DNA of 64,000 nucleotides, taken from contig NZ_VCQV01000002.1 of the NCBI RefSeq assembly GCF_007845645.1, positions 47,702 to 111,701 on the forward strand. The letters run 5' to 3'. The notes beneath the pieces are model-generated. The model made no database searches, had not been told where the DNA came from, and saw nothing but the letters and a program-made list of their open reading frames with translations. This DNA comes from Leekyejoonella antrihumi. Its GTDB lineage: Bacteria; Actinomycetota; Actinomycetes; Actinomycetales; Dermatophilaceae. A program made the translations under genes and the position numbers. Below, piece by piece: positions 54,404 through 62,962 of this stretch (its first letter is position 1; the number at the start of each line of letters is the position of its first letter).

Positions 54404-55198
54404 ATGGTTGGACCGGATCGGCCGCGCTCGCTGAGCACGAAGACACTGGACCTGCTCGCCGCCTTCACCGAGCGGCGGCCAGTGCTCACGCTCTCGGAGC
54501 TCGGCCGGGCCGCCGACCTGTCGCTGACGACGACCCATCGCATCGTCTCCGACCTGGTCGTCTGGGGCGCGCTGGAGCGTGAGGGCTCGGGCTCCTATCA
54601 CCTGGGCCTGCGGTTGTGGGAGGTTGCTTCGCTCGCGCCACGCGGAGTGCCGCTGCGGGAGGCAGCCCTCCCGGTGATGGAGGACCTCTATGAGAGCACT
54701 CATGAAAACATCCAGCTGGCCGTGCGCGAGGGGCTGGACGTCGTGTATGTCGAGCGGCTGGCCGGCCGCGACGCCGTGCGAGTGCTCACGAGGGTCGGCG
54801 GTCGATTTGCCTTGCACGCCACCGGAGTCGGGCTGGTGCTGCTCGCGCATGCACCCTATGACGTGCAGGTAGAGGTGCTTGCCGGCGAGCTGCGACGGTG
54901 GACGGAGTTCACGGTCACCGATCCGGCGCGGCTGCGGATCGTGCTCGACGAGGTGCGGCGCTCGGGTGTCGCGACCAGCGACCGGCAGGTGACCACCGAT
55001 GCGGTATCGGTGGCGGCCCCCGTCCGCGGCGCGGACGACACGGTGGTCGCGGCACTCTCGGTCGTGATGCATGTCGACTCCCCACTGACGCCTATGGCCG
55101 TGCGTCCCGCGGTGCGAGCCGCGGCGCGCAGCATCTCTCGGACGCTCGGGTCGGCATCCGCGCGCGCCGGCGCACGGCCCCCCGACGGCAGCTCCTGA
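54404..55198 (+). CDS. IclR-family regulator
   Basis: 264 residues from the ATG at 54404, with AGGA seven bases upstream; a TTG directly before it is in frame. The winged helix is clear: LDLLAAFTERRPVLTLSELG then RAADLSLTTTHRIVSDLVVW. The C-terminal effector domain has HENIQLAVREGLDVVYVERL and TTDAVSVAAPVRGADDTVVA. It is divergent from the Rieske operon and most likely controls it, responding to the aromatic substrate or a product. The palindrome at 54376 probably binds this protein. Confidence 0.9.
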   Translation: MVGPDRPRSLSTKTLDLLAAFTERRPVLTLSELGRAADLSLTTTHRIVSDLVVWGALEREGSGSYHLGLRLWEVASLAPRGVPLREAALPVMEDLYESTHENIQLAVREGLDVVYVERLAGRDAVRVLTRVGGRFALHATGVGLVLLAHAPYDVQVEVLAGELRRWTEFTVTDPARLRIVLDEVRRSGVATSDRQVTTDAVSVAAPVRGADDTVVAALSVVMHVDSPLTPMAVRPAVRAAARSISRTLGSASARAGARPPDGSS

Positions 55199-55209
55199 TC
55201 TCGATTAAC

Positions 55210-55226
55210 GATCACGATTCCTGATC
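55210..55226. promoter_or_regulatory. Second MarR-type site before the broken hydrolase
   Basis: GATCACGA-T-TCCTGATC is an 8-base inverted repeat around one base with a single mismatched pair. It shares the GATTCCTGAT core with the near-perfect site at 56641-56661. It lies about 45-60 bases before the remains of the hydrolase coding region. It suggests that the MarR-type regulator once controlled that gene too. Confidence 0.5.
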
Positions 55227-55270
55227 ATTACTGGTCAATGTGAAGGACGCGTGATGGAGCAACAACGTAT

Positions 55271-56104
55271 TTGCCCCGGTTCGCCGCAGGAGCGGCTTGT
55301 GTGGCGCTGACCGCGGCCGGTGGCCTGGCCATGAACGCACCGGAGGCGCATGCTGATGGCGCCCCTACCGACCACTACTCGGGATCGCCCGCCGACGGAG
55401 CGACCTGGATCGCCGACGTCCCCGCCCGACCCGGTCACCCAGGCGGCGCTCCTCGAGCCGCCGTCGCGACACGACTACGAACAGCAGGAGCTGCAGCAGG
55501 CCGCCGCGCTGCCCGGCCGGCTGAGCGTCGTGATCGGCGGACGCTCCTTCATCGAGGCGGCCGCGGGCGGCAACGCATCGTGGAATGTCGGCGTCGACTA
55601 CGGCACGCTCATCAACCGGTCCTCCGACAGGGGCGAGGTCACGGCGCTCTACCGCGCGGCCGGGCTGAACCTGAAGAGTGACATCGGCAATCTCAACGGG
55701 CACGAGACCATCCGCCCCAGCATCCCCGCGCTGAAGAGCCTGCAGCATACGTCGACGGTCACCGGGCACCTCGACGTGCCCGAGCTCGACCTGCACACGA
55801 TCTCGGACACCCTGGCGCCGATCGCCTACGAGAACTACTACAGAGGCCTCGTGCAGAAGGCAGGAGATGGCTCGCTGCTGCGCCAGGCTTACGTGCAGTC
55901 CATCGGGCACTGCAACTTCTCGGCCAGTGAGCTGGTCGCCGGCGTGCACACGGTGCGGGCGCGAGTCGAGCGAGGGCGCTGGGGTGCATCGACCCTGCCG
56001 GGGGGCGGCTCAACAAGGCTGCCGCGGCCACCGGGTTCGGCGCCGGCCGGTTCATCCACTTCCAGCCACCGACCTTTGTCAACGCCAGGGCCTACCGGGG
56101 CTGA
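55271..56104 (+). pseudogene. Secreted alpha/beta hydrolase, broken and internally deleted
   Basis: An N-terminal part reads as a signal peptide and mature start (RFAAGAACVALTAAGGLAMN, then HYSGSPADGATWIADVPA). The frame then changes, reading DPVTQAALL, and next the C-terminal third: YEQQELQQAAALPGRLSVVI, AAGGNASWNVGVDYGTLINR, LDVPELDLHTISDTLAPIAY and the His region YVQSIGHCNFSASELVAGVH. The central part with the nucleophile Ser is absent, roughly 200 residues of this family (from memory of related esterases). A further change at six Gs (56000-56005) shifts the last 30 residues (RLNKAAAATGFGAGRFIHFQ). No ordinary start codon remains in front of the signal peptide. Confidence 0.75.
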
Positions 56105-56144
56105 GGCGAGACGGGCCGCCGGCGACAACTGCCGGCGACCCGTC

Positions 56145-56621
56145 CTACTTCTGGGAGAGGTTGTGCCGGCCGGTGCCGAGATAGCTGCGGAATGCCTTGC
56201 GGTCGCCGGCATCCAGGCCGGTCAGCATCTCCTCCTCCAGCTCGGCGACCCGGGGGTCGTACTCGGCCAGAAAGGCACGGCCTTCGTCGGTCAGGCTGAT
56301 CAGCAGCCTGCGGCGGTTGTCCGGGTCGACCCGACGCTCGATCAACCCGTGCCGCTCCAGTGCGCCGACCAGGTCCGCGGTGGACTGCGCCCGGACGAAG
56401 GAGGCCCGGGCCAGGTCGGCCGACGACATGGACGGAGTGCGCTCGAGCACGCTGAGCGCGGTGTACTGCAGCGCCGTGACGCCCGAACCCTTCAGCAGGT
56501 CATCGAGTCGGGAGCGGCTGACAAGCTCGAGCTGCTTGAGGGTGTATAGCAGCAGTGCGGGCTGGCGTTGTGCTGGTCTGCGGCGGGTAGTCACCAGGCC
56601 ATTGAACCAGCCCGCTTGCAA
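56145..56621 (-). CDS. MarR-family regulator
   Basis: 158 residues from the ATG at 56621; a GTG at 56594 (VTTRRRPAQ) is also possible. The winged helix is typical: LDDLLKGSGVTALQYTALSV, SMSSADLARASFVRAQSTAD, and the wing HGLIERRVDPDNRRRLLISL. It is divergent from the acyl-CoA operon with a near-perfect palindrome between them (56641-56661). It likely represses the operon until an acyl-CoA or aromatic ligand is present. Confidence 0.9.
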   Translation of the reverse strand: MQAGWFNGLVTTRRRPAQRQPALLLYTLKQLELVSRSRLDDLLKGSGVTALQYTALSVLERTPSMSSADLARASFVRAQSTADLVGALERHGLIERRVDPDNRRRLLISLTDEGRAFLAEYDPRVAELEEEMLTGLDAGDRKAFRSYLGTGRHNLSQK

Positions 56622-56640
56622 GGATGACCGATGGTGTGTA

Positions 56641-56661
56641 ATTATCAGGATTCCTGATAAT
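56641..56661. promoter_or_regulatory. MarR-type operator
   Basis: ATTATCAGGA and TCCTGATAAT are perfect 10-base complements around one central T. The site lies between the MarR start (56621, minus) and the TTG start of the enoyl-CoA hydratase (56678, plus), the standard place for an autoregulating MarR protein. It is AT-rich in a GC-rich region and probably overlaps a promoter. Confidence 0.75.
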
Positions 56662-56677
56662 AAGTTGAGGAGCCGCC

Positions 56678-57478
56678 TTGAATCCCAGCCAGTCGCCGTG
56701 TGACGACCTGCCCGCCACGTTGCATGCCCACCTGACGGACGCCGTGGCCACGCTCACCCTGGCTCGGTCGCAGAAGCGAAACGCCCTCAGCGAGGAGACG
56801 ATCCTGGGGATCGAGACCTTCTTCCGGTCCCTCGACCCACAGGTGCGTGCCGTGGTCATCAACGCCGAGGGCGATCATTTCTGCGCCGGCCTCGACCTGT
56901 CCGAGATGACCAGTCGCGACACACTGGCCGGAGTCGCCCACTCCCGCATGTGGCACCGCGTCTTCGAGCAGATCGAGGGCGGTGGCGTGCCAGTCATCGC
57001 CGCACTCAAGGGCGCAGTTGTCGGCGGTGGACTGGAGCTCGCGGCGGCGTGCCACATCCGGGTGGCAGAGGAGTCGACCTTCTATGCGTTCCCCGAGGGT
57101 CGGCGTGGCATCTTCGTCGGCGGTGGCGGGTCGGTGCGGGTGTCCAGGCTGATCGGACTCGCTCGGATGACCGACATGATGCTGACCGGCCGGCGCTACG
57201 ACGGCACAGAGGGGGAGGCGATCGGCCTGTCGCAGTATGTCGTGCCGGCCGGGGCAAGCGACAAGACGGCGCACGAGCTGGCCCAGCAGATCGTCGGCAA
57301 CGCGCCGCAGACCACCTTTGCCGTGCTGCAGGCGCTGCCACGGATCGCCGAGTCCAATCCCCGCGACGGCTTCCTCATCGAAGCCCTGATGGCCGCGATC
57401 GCGCAGGGCACCGACGACGCCAAGGCTCGGATGCAGAGCTTCCTCGACGGGAGCGCAGGCAAGGTCACCGACTCATGA
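56678..57478 (+). CDS. Enoyl-CoA hydratase/isomerase family protein
   Basis: 266 residues from a TTG at 56678 with GAGGAG upstream. The crotonase oxyanion residues are in DHFCAGLDLSEMTSRDTL and LKGAVVGGGLELAAACHIRV. The catalytic acid region is FYAFPEGRRGIFVGGGGSVR. It is complete, unlike the broken copy at 1120. It begins the operon controlled by the MarR protein; the small ORF and the ligase gene follow by ATGA overlaps. The exact substrate is unknown; the family hydrates, isomerises or cleaves CoA thioesters. Confidence 0.9.
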   Translation: MNPSQSPCDDLPATLHAHLTDAVATLTLARSQKRNALSEETILGIETFFRSLDPQVRAVVINAEGDHFCAGLDLSEMTSRDTLAGVAHSRMWHRVFEQIEGGGVPVIAALKGAVVGGGLELAAACHIRVAEESTFYAFPEGRRGIFVGGGGSVRVSRLIGLARMTDMMLTGRRYDGTEGEAIGLSQYVVPAGASDKTAHELAQQIVGNAPQTTFAVLQALPRIAESNPRDGFLIEALMAAIAQGTDDAKARMQSFLDGSAGKVTDS

Positions 57479-57546
57479 GCGAGCGCAGCAAGCGACCAAA
57501 GGCGCAGGCGAATGACGAGACCCGAGGTACGAGGGGGTCGGCATGA
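57475..57546 (+). other. 23-codon ORF or repeat-like linker between hydratase and ligase genes
   Basis: The ATG at 57475 overlaps the hydratase stop, and the TGA at 57544-57546 overlaps the ligase ATG at 57543. The reading is MSERSKRPKAQANDETRG followed by five more residues, basic and without hydrophobic core. The DNA starts with GAGCGAGCGCAGCAAGCGA, close to a repeat (GAGCGAGCGCAGCGAGCGA) that I recall from many actinobacterial gene gaps. It may be a repeat that happens to stay open, or a coupled small peptide. Confidence 0.35.
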
Positions 57547-59537
57547 GCGCGCAACCCGCGACACCGGTGCGGCAGGGCGACCTCATCTGGACCCCGCCGG
57601 AGGACGTGCTCGAGCGCAGCCGGGTCGGCCACTTCCTCGCCTGGGTCCGTGAGCACCGGGGCCTGCACCTGACCACGCACGAGGAGCTGTGGCGCTGGTC
57701 GGTCGATGACCTCGAAGGCTTCTGGTCGGCGGTGTGGGAGCACTTCGCCGTCACCTCTCACACGCCGTACACCTCCGTGCTGGCGCAGCGATCCATGCCC
57801 GGCGCCCAGTGGTTCACCGGAGCCCGACTCAACTACGTCGAGCATGCGCTCGGCACCGGCGACGACACGGATCGTCTCGCCGTCCTGGGCAGGTCGCAGT
57901 CCCGCCCTGACCTCGACCTCACCTACGGCCAGCTGCGCGACCAGGTGGGACGGGCCGCGCGAGCGCTGCGAGGTCTCGGCGTGCGGCCCGGCGACCGGGT
58001 CGCCGGTTATCTACCCAACGTGCCCGAGTCGCTGGTCGCCTTCCTCGCGACCGCGAGTCTCGGCGCCATCTGGGCCGGCTGCGCCCTGGAGTTCGGCCCG
58101 CGCAGCGTCGTGGACCGGTTCGCGCAGATCGAGCCGGTGGTCCTGCTGGTCGCAGGCGGATACACCTACGGCAACAAACAGATCGACCGCCGAGACCAGG
58201 TCGAGCAGATCCGCGCCGACCTGCCGAGCCTGCGCCACGTCATCGATGTGGAGTATGCCGAGTGGCGCGTCGACGATGCGCTCTCCTGGGGAGATCTGCT
58301 GGCAGCGGCGCGGGCCGGCGAGCCGGTCTGCGAGCCGGTCGCGTTCGACCACCCGCTCTTCGTGCTCTTCTCCTCGGGCACGACCGGCCGGCCGAAGGCG
58401 ATCGTGCATGGGCACGGCGGAATTTTGCTGGAGCACCTGAAGAACCACGCGCTGTCGTGGGACATGGGGCCGGGGGACCGCCTGCTGTGGTTCACGACGA
58501 CGGCCTGGATGATGTGGAACGCCCTGGTCTCCTCGCTGCTGGTCCGCTCGTCCCTGGTGATGGTCGACGGCAACCCGGCGCATCCGGACCTCGGCTGGCA
58601 GTGGCGCCTGGCGCAGGAGACGCAGGCGACGATCATGGGCGTCAGCCCGGGTTTCGTGATGGCCTGCCGCAAGGACGGGCTCGACCTCACGGCATACGAC
58701 CTCGCCGTCCGAGTGGTCGGCTCGGCCGGATCTCCGCTGCCGCCCGAGGGGTATGCGTGGATTCGTGACCAGCTCGGCCCGCATGTGCTTCTCAACGTCG
58801 GCAGCGGCGGCACCGACGTGTGCTCTGGGCTGGTGCAGAACAATCCGTTGTTGCCGGTCTGGGCGGGGGAGATCTCCGGGCGCTGCCTCGGAGCGGACGT
58901 GCATGCCTTCGACGAGGACGGCAAGGAGGTCGTCGGGGCGCTGGGCGAGCTGGTGATCACCTCGCCCATGCCGTCGATGCCGGTCGGCTTCTGGGGCGAC
59001 GAGGACGGCACCCGCATGCACGCTGCCTACTTCGACCGTTATCCCGGTGTCTGGCGGCACGGAGACTGGATCGTGTTTCACGACAACGGAAGTGCGCACG
59101 TCGCCGGCCGGTCGGACGCAACCCTCAACCGTGGTGGCGTCCGGCTCGGCACCGCGGAGTTCTATCGCGTGGTCGAGGAGCTGCCCGGCATCGCGGACAG
59201 CCTGGTCGTGCACCTGGAGGACCCGCAGGGCGGCAACGGCGAGCTGCTGCTGTTTGTCGTGCTCGAGGCCGGGCGCACTCTCGACGATCCGCTGCGTGCC
59301 GCCGTTGCGGGCGCACTCCGCGCGGCTCTTTCGCCACGACACGTGCCCGACCGTATCGACGCGGTGCCGTGCGTGCCGCGCAACCTCACCGGAAAGAAGC
59401 TGGAGCTGCCCGTCAAACGGATCCTGCAGGGTGCTGCGCTCGACGAGGTCGCCAGCCGTGACGCCCTCGCCGCACCGGAGTCGCTCGACGGGTTTGTCGC
59501 GCTCGCCCGGGCGCGAGCGGCCGGGGACGCGCCGTGA
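57543..59537 (+). CDS. Acetoacetyl-CoA synthetase-like ligase
   Basis: 664 residues. Adenylation motifs are LFVLFSSGTTGRPKAIVHGH (A3), VVGSAGSPLPPEGYAWI, HGDWIVFHDNGSAHVAGRSD (A8 region) and the late Lys in RNLTGKKLELPVKRIL. The N-terminus (ERSRVGHFLAWVREHRGLHL and a WSVDDLEGFW-like motif) fits acetoacetyl-CoA synthetase rather than a general ligase. It would activate acetoacetate or a similar 3-oxo acid with ATP and CoA. It shares a four-base overlap with the dehydrogenase gene that follows, so the two are coupled. Confidence 0.88.
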   Translation: MSAQPATPVRQGDLIWTPPEDVLERSRVGHFLAWVREHRGLHLTTHEELWRWSVDDLEGFWSAVWEHFAVTSHTPYTSVLAQRSMPGAQWFTGARLNYVEHALGTGDDTDRLAVLGRSQSRPDLDLTYGQLRDQVGRAARALRGLGVRPGDRVAGYLPNVPESLVAFLATASLGAIWAGCALEFGPRSVVDRFAQIEPVVLLVAGGYTYGNKQIDRRDQVEQIRADLPSLRHVIDVEYAEWRVDDALSWGDLLAAARAGEPVCEPVAFDHPLFVLFSSGTTGRPKAIVHGHGGILLEHLKNHALSWDMGPGDRLLWFTTTAWMMWNALVSSLLVRSSLVMVDGNPAHPDLGWQWRLAQETQATIMGVSPGFVMACRKDGLDLTAYDLAVRVVGSAGSPLPPEGYAWIRDQLGPHVLLNVGSGGTDVCSGLVQNNPLLPVWAGEISGRCLGADVHAFDEDGKEVVGALGELVITSPMPSMPVGFWGDEDGTRMHAAYFDRYPGVWRHGDWIVFHDNGSAHVAGRSDATLNRGGVRLGTAEFYRVVEELPGIADSLVVHLEDPQGGNGELLLFVVLEAGRTLDDPLRAAVAGALRAALSPRHVPDRIDAVPCVPRNLTGKKLELPVKRILQGAALDEVASRDALAAPESLDGFVALARARAAGDAP

Positions 59538-60466
59538 TCGGCCCCGACGCCCTGCGCACGGTCGGCATCGTGGGTGCGGGCGCGATCGGCGCGAGCTGGG
59601 CGGCACTCGCGCTGCACCACGGGCTGGACGTGGTCGTCGCCGACCCGACCGCCGGAGCCGAGACCGCGCTGCGCGAAACGGTTGCCACCCTGTTGGGCGA
59701 GCTGGACTCGACGTATGCGGACGAGCGGCTGCGGGTGAGTCGGGACTCGGCGGAGGCGGGCCGCGACGCCGATCTGGTGCTGGAGTGCGGGCCCGAACGG
59801 CTCGACATCAAGCGCGAGATCTTCGCAGCGCTGGATCAGGTTGCCGGCCCGCAGGTGCTGCTCGCCAGCAGTTCGTCGGGGCTGCCGCCCAGCGCCTTCC
59901 AGAGTGCCGCGCGCCGGCATCCCGAACGCGTCCTGGTCGCGCACCCCTTCAACCCGCCGCACCTGGTGCCGCTCGTCGAGGTCGTAGGTGGCACCGGCAC
60001 CTCCGAAGTCGCCATCGAGGCGGCGATGACGATCCTCCAGTCGCTGGGCAAGCGGCCGATCCGGCTGCGCCGCGAGGTGCCGGGCCACGTGGCGAACCGC
60101 CTGCAGGCCGCCCTGTGGCGCGAGGCCTACCACCTGGTCGGTGAGGGCGTGGCGTCCGTGAGCGACATCGACGCGGCCATCGCCTCGGGGCCCGGCCTGC
60201 GGTGGTCGCTGCTCGGGCCGTTTGCCACGCAGCACCTGTCCGGCGGGCCCGGCGGGCTGCAGCACGTGCTCGAGCATCTCGGACCGCCGATGGTCGACTG
60301 GTGGAACGATCTCGGCTCCCCGGAGCTGACGCCCCGGCTGGTGGAGACCCTCGTCGCCGGGGTCCGCGACGAGCTAGACGGGCAGGATGTAGGGGATCTG
60401 CGTGCCCGACGAGACCGTGCGCTGCGCGAGCTCATGGACACGAAGTCCCGGCTCGACCTGGACTGA
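59534..60466 (+). CDS. 3-hydroxyacyl-CoA dehydrogenase family protein (carnitine dehydrogenase-like)
   Basis: 310 residues from a GTG at 59534. The NAD-binding opening is RTVGIVGAGAIGASWAALAL, then LDVVVADPTAG. The catalytic His lies in RVLVAHPFNPPHLVPLVEVV and the Asn in REVPGHVANRLQAALWREA. The family includes 3-hydroxyacyl-CoA, L-gulonate and carnitine dehydrogenases; the HPFNPPHL motif and short length lean towards the last two. It sits between an acetoacetyl-CoA synthetase-like gene and an acyl-CoA ligase, so a 3-hydroxy to 3-oxo step is likely. Confidence 0.9.
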   Translation: MIGPDALRTVGIVGAGAIGASWAALALHHGLDVVVADPTAGAETALRETVATLLGELDSTYADERLRVSRDSAEAGRDADLVLECGPERLDIKREIFAALDQVAGPQVLLASSSSGLPPSAFQSAARRHPERVLVAHPFNPPHLVPLVEVVGGTGTSEVAIEAAMTILQSLGKRPIRLRREVPGHVANRLQAALWREAYHLVGEGVASVSDIDAAIASGPGLRWSLLGPFATQHLSGGPGGLQHVLEHLGPPMVDWWNDLGSPELTPRLVETLVAGVRDELDGQDVGDLRARRDRALRELMDTKSRLDLD

Positions 60467-60489
60467 CGCACGACGACCGAGGAGATGCA

Positions 60490-62019
60490 ATGCAGGACAA
60501 AGGAATCGGCTCATGGGCCGCTCGGCGCGCGAGAATGTCCCCGCATCGGATCGCGCTGCGGCAGGGCGTGTGCACCAGGACCTACGCACAGCTCGCCGAC
60601 GACTCGGCGAAGGTTGCGCACGGGTTGCGCCGCAACGGTGTCGGACCGGGTGATCGGGTCGCCTTCCTCGGACTCAACAGCATCGAGCTGGTCGTCGCGA
60701 TGTTTGCCACGGCACGGCTGGGGGCCGTCTTCCTTCCCCTCAACACCCGCCTTGCGGCGCCCGAGACGGCCTACATCCTGGCGGACAGCGAACCGGTGAT
60801 CCTGCTGTGGGAGAGCGGGTTCGAAGACATCGTCCACTCGGCGACCGTTCGTGCTCTCGGCGTGCCCGAGCTCCGCCTGGGCGGCCCACCCGGTGGGCGG
60901 CTGGGTGCTCTGGCCGTCACCGGTGCCGGTCCGATGGACGAACCGGTCGGGCTCGACGAGCTGTTCATGATCCAGTACACGTCGGGCACGAGCGGACGTC
61001 CCAAGGGAGTCCAGCTGACGCACGGCAACATCGCGTGGAACGTCTACAACGTCCTTGTCGACGTCGACATCCGCAGTGACGAGGTCGCCCTGGTGACGGC
61101 ACCCCTGTTTCACACCGCCGCGCTCAACCAGCTGTTCTTCCCGACCTTCCTCAAGGGTGGAACCGCCCTGGTGGAGGCGAAGTTCGACGCCGACCGCGCG
61201 CTCGGTCTGATCGAGGAGCACGGGGTGACGTTCCTCTTCGGAGTCACCTCGATGTATCTCGCGCTCACCAGAGCGAGCGCATGGGCCGATGCCGACCTGC
61301 GCTCCCTGCGCAGTGCGATCAGCGGCGGCGCGCCCGTGCCCGTGGCGATGCTGCAGGCCTACGCCGACCGCGGTGTGCCCATCATCCAGGGCTATGGGCT
61401 GACGGAGGCGTCACCGGGGGTCACGATGCTGCGAGCCGAGGACAGCCTGCGCAAGATGGGGTCGGTCGGCACGCCATGCATGTTCACCGATGTGCGGGTC
61501 GTCGACCCGGGGTTCGGCACACCGGTCGACGACCAGCCGGGGGAGATCCTGGTCCAGGGACCGAATGTCAGCCCGGGATACTGGCACAACCCGGAGGCGA
61601 CCGCGGAGGCGTTCGTCGACGATGGGTGGTTGCGCACCGGTGACCTGGCGCTGGTCGACGACGAGGGCCACCTGCGCATCGTGGACCGGCTGAAGGACAT
61701 GTTCATCTCCGGTGGGGAGAACGTCTATCCCGTTGAGGTCGAGTCCGCGATCTACACGCATCCGGCCGTCGCCGAGTGTGCGGTGATCAGCGTTCCCGAC
61801 AGGACCTGGGGCGAGGTCGGTCGCGCGGTGGTGACGCTGCGAGACGGGCAGTCGCTGACCCAGGAGGCGCTGCTCGAGCATCTGCAGGAGCGACTGGCAC
61901 GCTACAAGGTGCCCCGATCCGTCGTGTTCTGCGACGAGCTGCCGCACAACGCATCCGGCAAGCTGCTCAAGAAGGCCATTCGGCAGGTGCACGGCGAGCC
62001 CCAGGAAGTGACGCGATGA
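60490..62019 (+). CDS. Acyl-CoA ligase (AMP-binding, fatty-acid/aryl type)
   Basis: 509 residues from the ATG at 60490 after GAGGAG. Motifs: FMIQYTSGTSGRPKGVQLTH (A3), IIQGYGLTEASPGVTMLRAE (A5), DGWLRTGDLALVDDEGHLRI (A7), VDRLKDMFISGGENVYPVEV (A8) and the late Lys in PHNASGKLLKKAIRQ (A10). It activates a carboxylic acid to the CoA ester in the cytoplasm. It is fourth in the operon, and the next gene starts by ATGA overlap. The substrate class (fatty, aryl or branched) cannot be set from the sequence. Confidence 0.9.
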   Translation: MQDKGIGSWAARRARMSPHRIALRQGVCTRTYAQLADDSAKVAHGLRRNGVGPGDRVAFLGLNSIELVVAMFATARLGAVFLPLNTRLAAPETAYILADSEPVILLWESGFEDIVHSATVRALGVPELRLGGPPGGRLGALAVTGAGPMDEPVGLDELFMIQYTSGTSGRPKGVQLTHGNIAWNVYNVLVDVDIRSDEVALVTAPLFHTAALNQLFFPTFLKGGTALVEAKFDADRALGLIEEHGVTFLFGVTSMYLALTRASAWADADLRSLRSAISGGAPVPVAMLQAYADRGVPIIQGYGLTEASPGVTMLRAEDSLRKMGSVGTPCMFTDVRVVDPGFGTPVDDQPGEILVQGPNVSPGYWHNPEATAEAFVDDGWLRTGDLALVDDEGHLRIVDRLKDMFISGGENVYPVEVESAIYTHPAVAECAVISVPDRTWGEVGRAVVTLRDGQSLTQEALLEHLQERLARYKVPRSVVFCDELPHNASGKLLKKAIRQVHGEPQEVTR

Positions 62020-62903
62020 CGACCTACCGGCCCGATATCGACCTCGACACAGTCATCGCGATCGACGTGCACGTGCACGTCGAGCAGGATCACCACGGGC
62101 ACCTCTCTCTTGACCAGGAGCTCATGGACGCGTCCGCGGCATACTTCAAGGCGTCGGACAACCGCACGCCGACGGTTGCGGATCTCGCCAGCCGCTACCG
62201 AGCGGCGAAGATGGCGGCGGTGATCTTCACCGTCGATGCCGGCACGGCCACGGGCCACCCGCCATTGTCCAGTGAGGACATCGCGGACGAGGCGGCACAG
62301 CACGCCGACGTGCTGATCCCGTTCGGCTCGGTCGACCCACACCGCGGCGCGGAGGCTGTCACCGAGGCGCGGCGGCTCGTCACCGAGCACGGCGTGCGGG
62401 GCTTCAAGTTCCATCCGTCGCTACAGGCATTTTCGCCCGATGACCCGCAGTGGCGTCCGCTGTGGGCGGAGATCGAGCAGCTCGGGGTGCCGACGCTCTT
62501 CCACACTGGTCAGAACGGCATAGGCGCAGGCCTTCCCGGCGGCCGGGGTATCAAGCTGCGCTACTCCAACCCGCTGCTGCTGGACGACGTCGCGGCCGAC
62601 TTCCCGGGGATGACCGTGATCTTGGCGCATCCGTCGGTCCCGTGGCAGGCGGAGGCCATCTCGATGGCCGTGCACAAGTCGAACGTCTTCATCGACCTGT
62701 CCGGCTGGTCACCGAAGTACTTCCCTGCCGAGCTCGTCAAGGCGGCCGGCGGAATGCTGCGCCACAAGGTGCTCTTCGGCAGCGACTACCCGCTCATCGC
62801 GCCGGAACGATGGATCCGGGACTTCTCCGACCTCGGGCTGCGTGAGGATGCGTTGCCGGGCATCCTCAAGGACAACGCCGCGCGGGTGCTGGGCCTGGTC
62901 TGA
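62016..62903 (+). CDS. Amidohydrolase 2 family protein (TIM barrel)
   Basis: 295 residues. Metal-site parts: AIDVHVHVEQDHHGHLSLDQ at the N-terminus, GVRGFKFHPSLQAF, PTLFHTGQNGIGAGLPGGRG, TVILAHPSVPWQAEAISMAV and LFGSDYPLIAPERWI with the final Asp. The family (PF04909, including lactone hydrolases and decarboxylases of aromatic catabolism) uses one or two metals. It is the last gene of the MarR-controlled operon and is followed by a strong terminator. It may open a lactone or decarboxylate a ring-derived acid. Confidence 0.9.
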   Translation: MTTYRPDIDLDTVIAIDVHVHVEQDHHGHLSLDQELMDASAAYFKASDNRTPTVADLASRYRAAKMAAVIFTVDAGTATGHPPLSSEDIADEAAQHADVLIPFGSVDPHRGAEAVTEARRLVTEHGVRGFKFHPSLQAFSPDDPQWRPLWAEIEQLGVPTLFHTGQNGIGAGLPGGRGIKLRYSNPLLLDDVAADFPGMTVILAHPSVPWQAEAISMAVHKSNVFIDLSGWSPKYFPAELVKAAGGMLRHKVLFGSDYPLIAPERWIRDFSDLGLREDALPGILKDNAARVLGLV

Positions 62904-62915
62904 CGCCCTCGGGAG

Positions 62916-62956
62916 CACGAAAGGTCCGGGCCCCTGGTAGGCCCGGACCTTTCGTG
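62916..62956. terminator. Bidirectional rho-independent-type hairpin
   Basis: The arms CACGAAAGGTCCGGGCC and GGCCCGGACCTTTCGTG are perfect 17-base complements with a 7-base loop. The hairpin sits between the stop of the plus-strand amidohydrolase (62903) and the stop of the minus-strand MFS gene (62963), so it can end both transcripts. There is no long U-run, which is usual in high-GC hosts. Confidence 0.85.
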
Positions 62957-62962
62957 TTCGGA

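Noticed and set aside
58011..59606. Minus-strand frame of 531 codons opposite the acetoacetyl-CoA-synthetase-like gene
   Set aside because: Antisense shadow, no recognisable domain, and it would cut through the conserved adenylation motifs.
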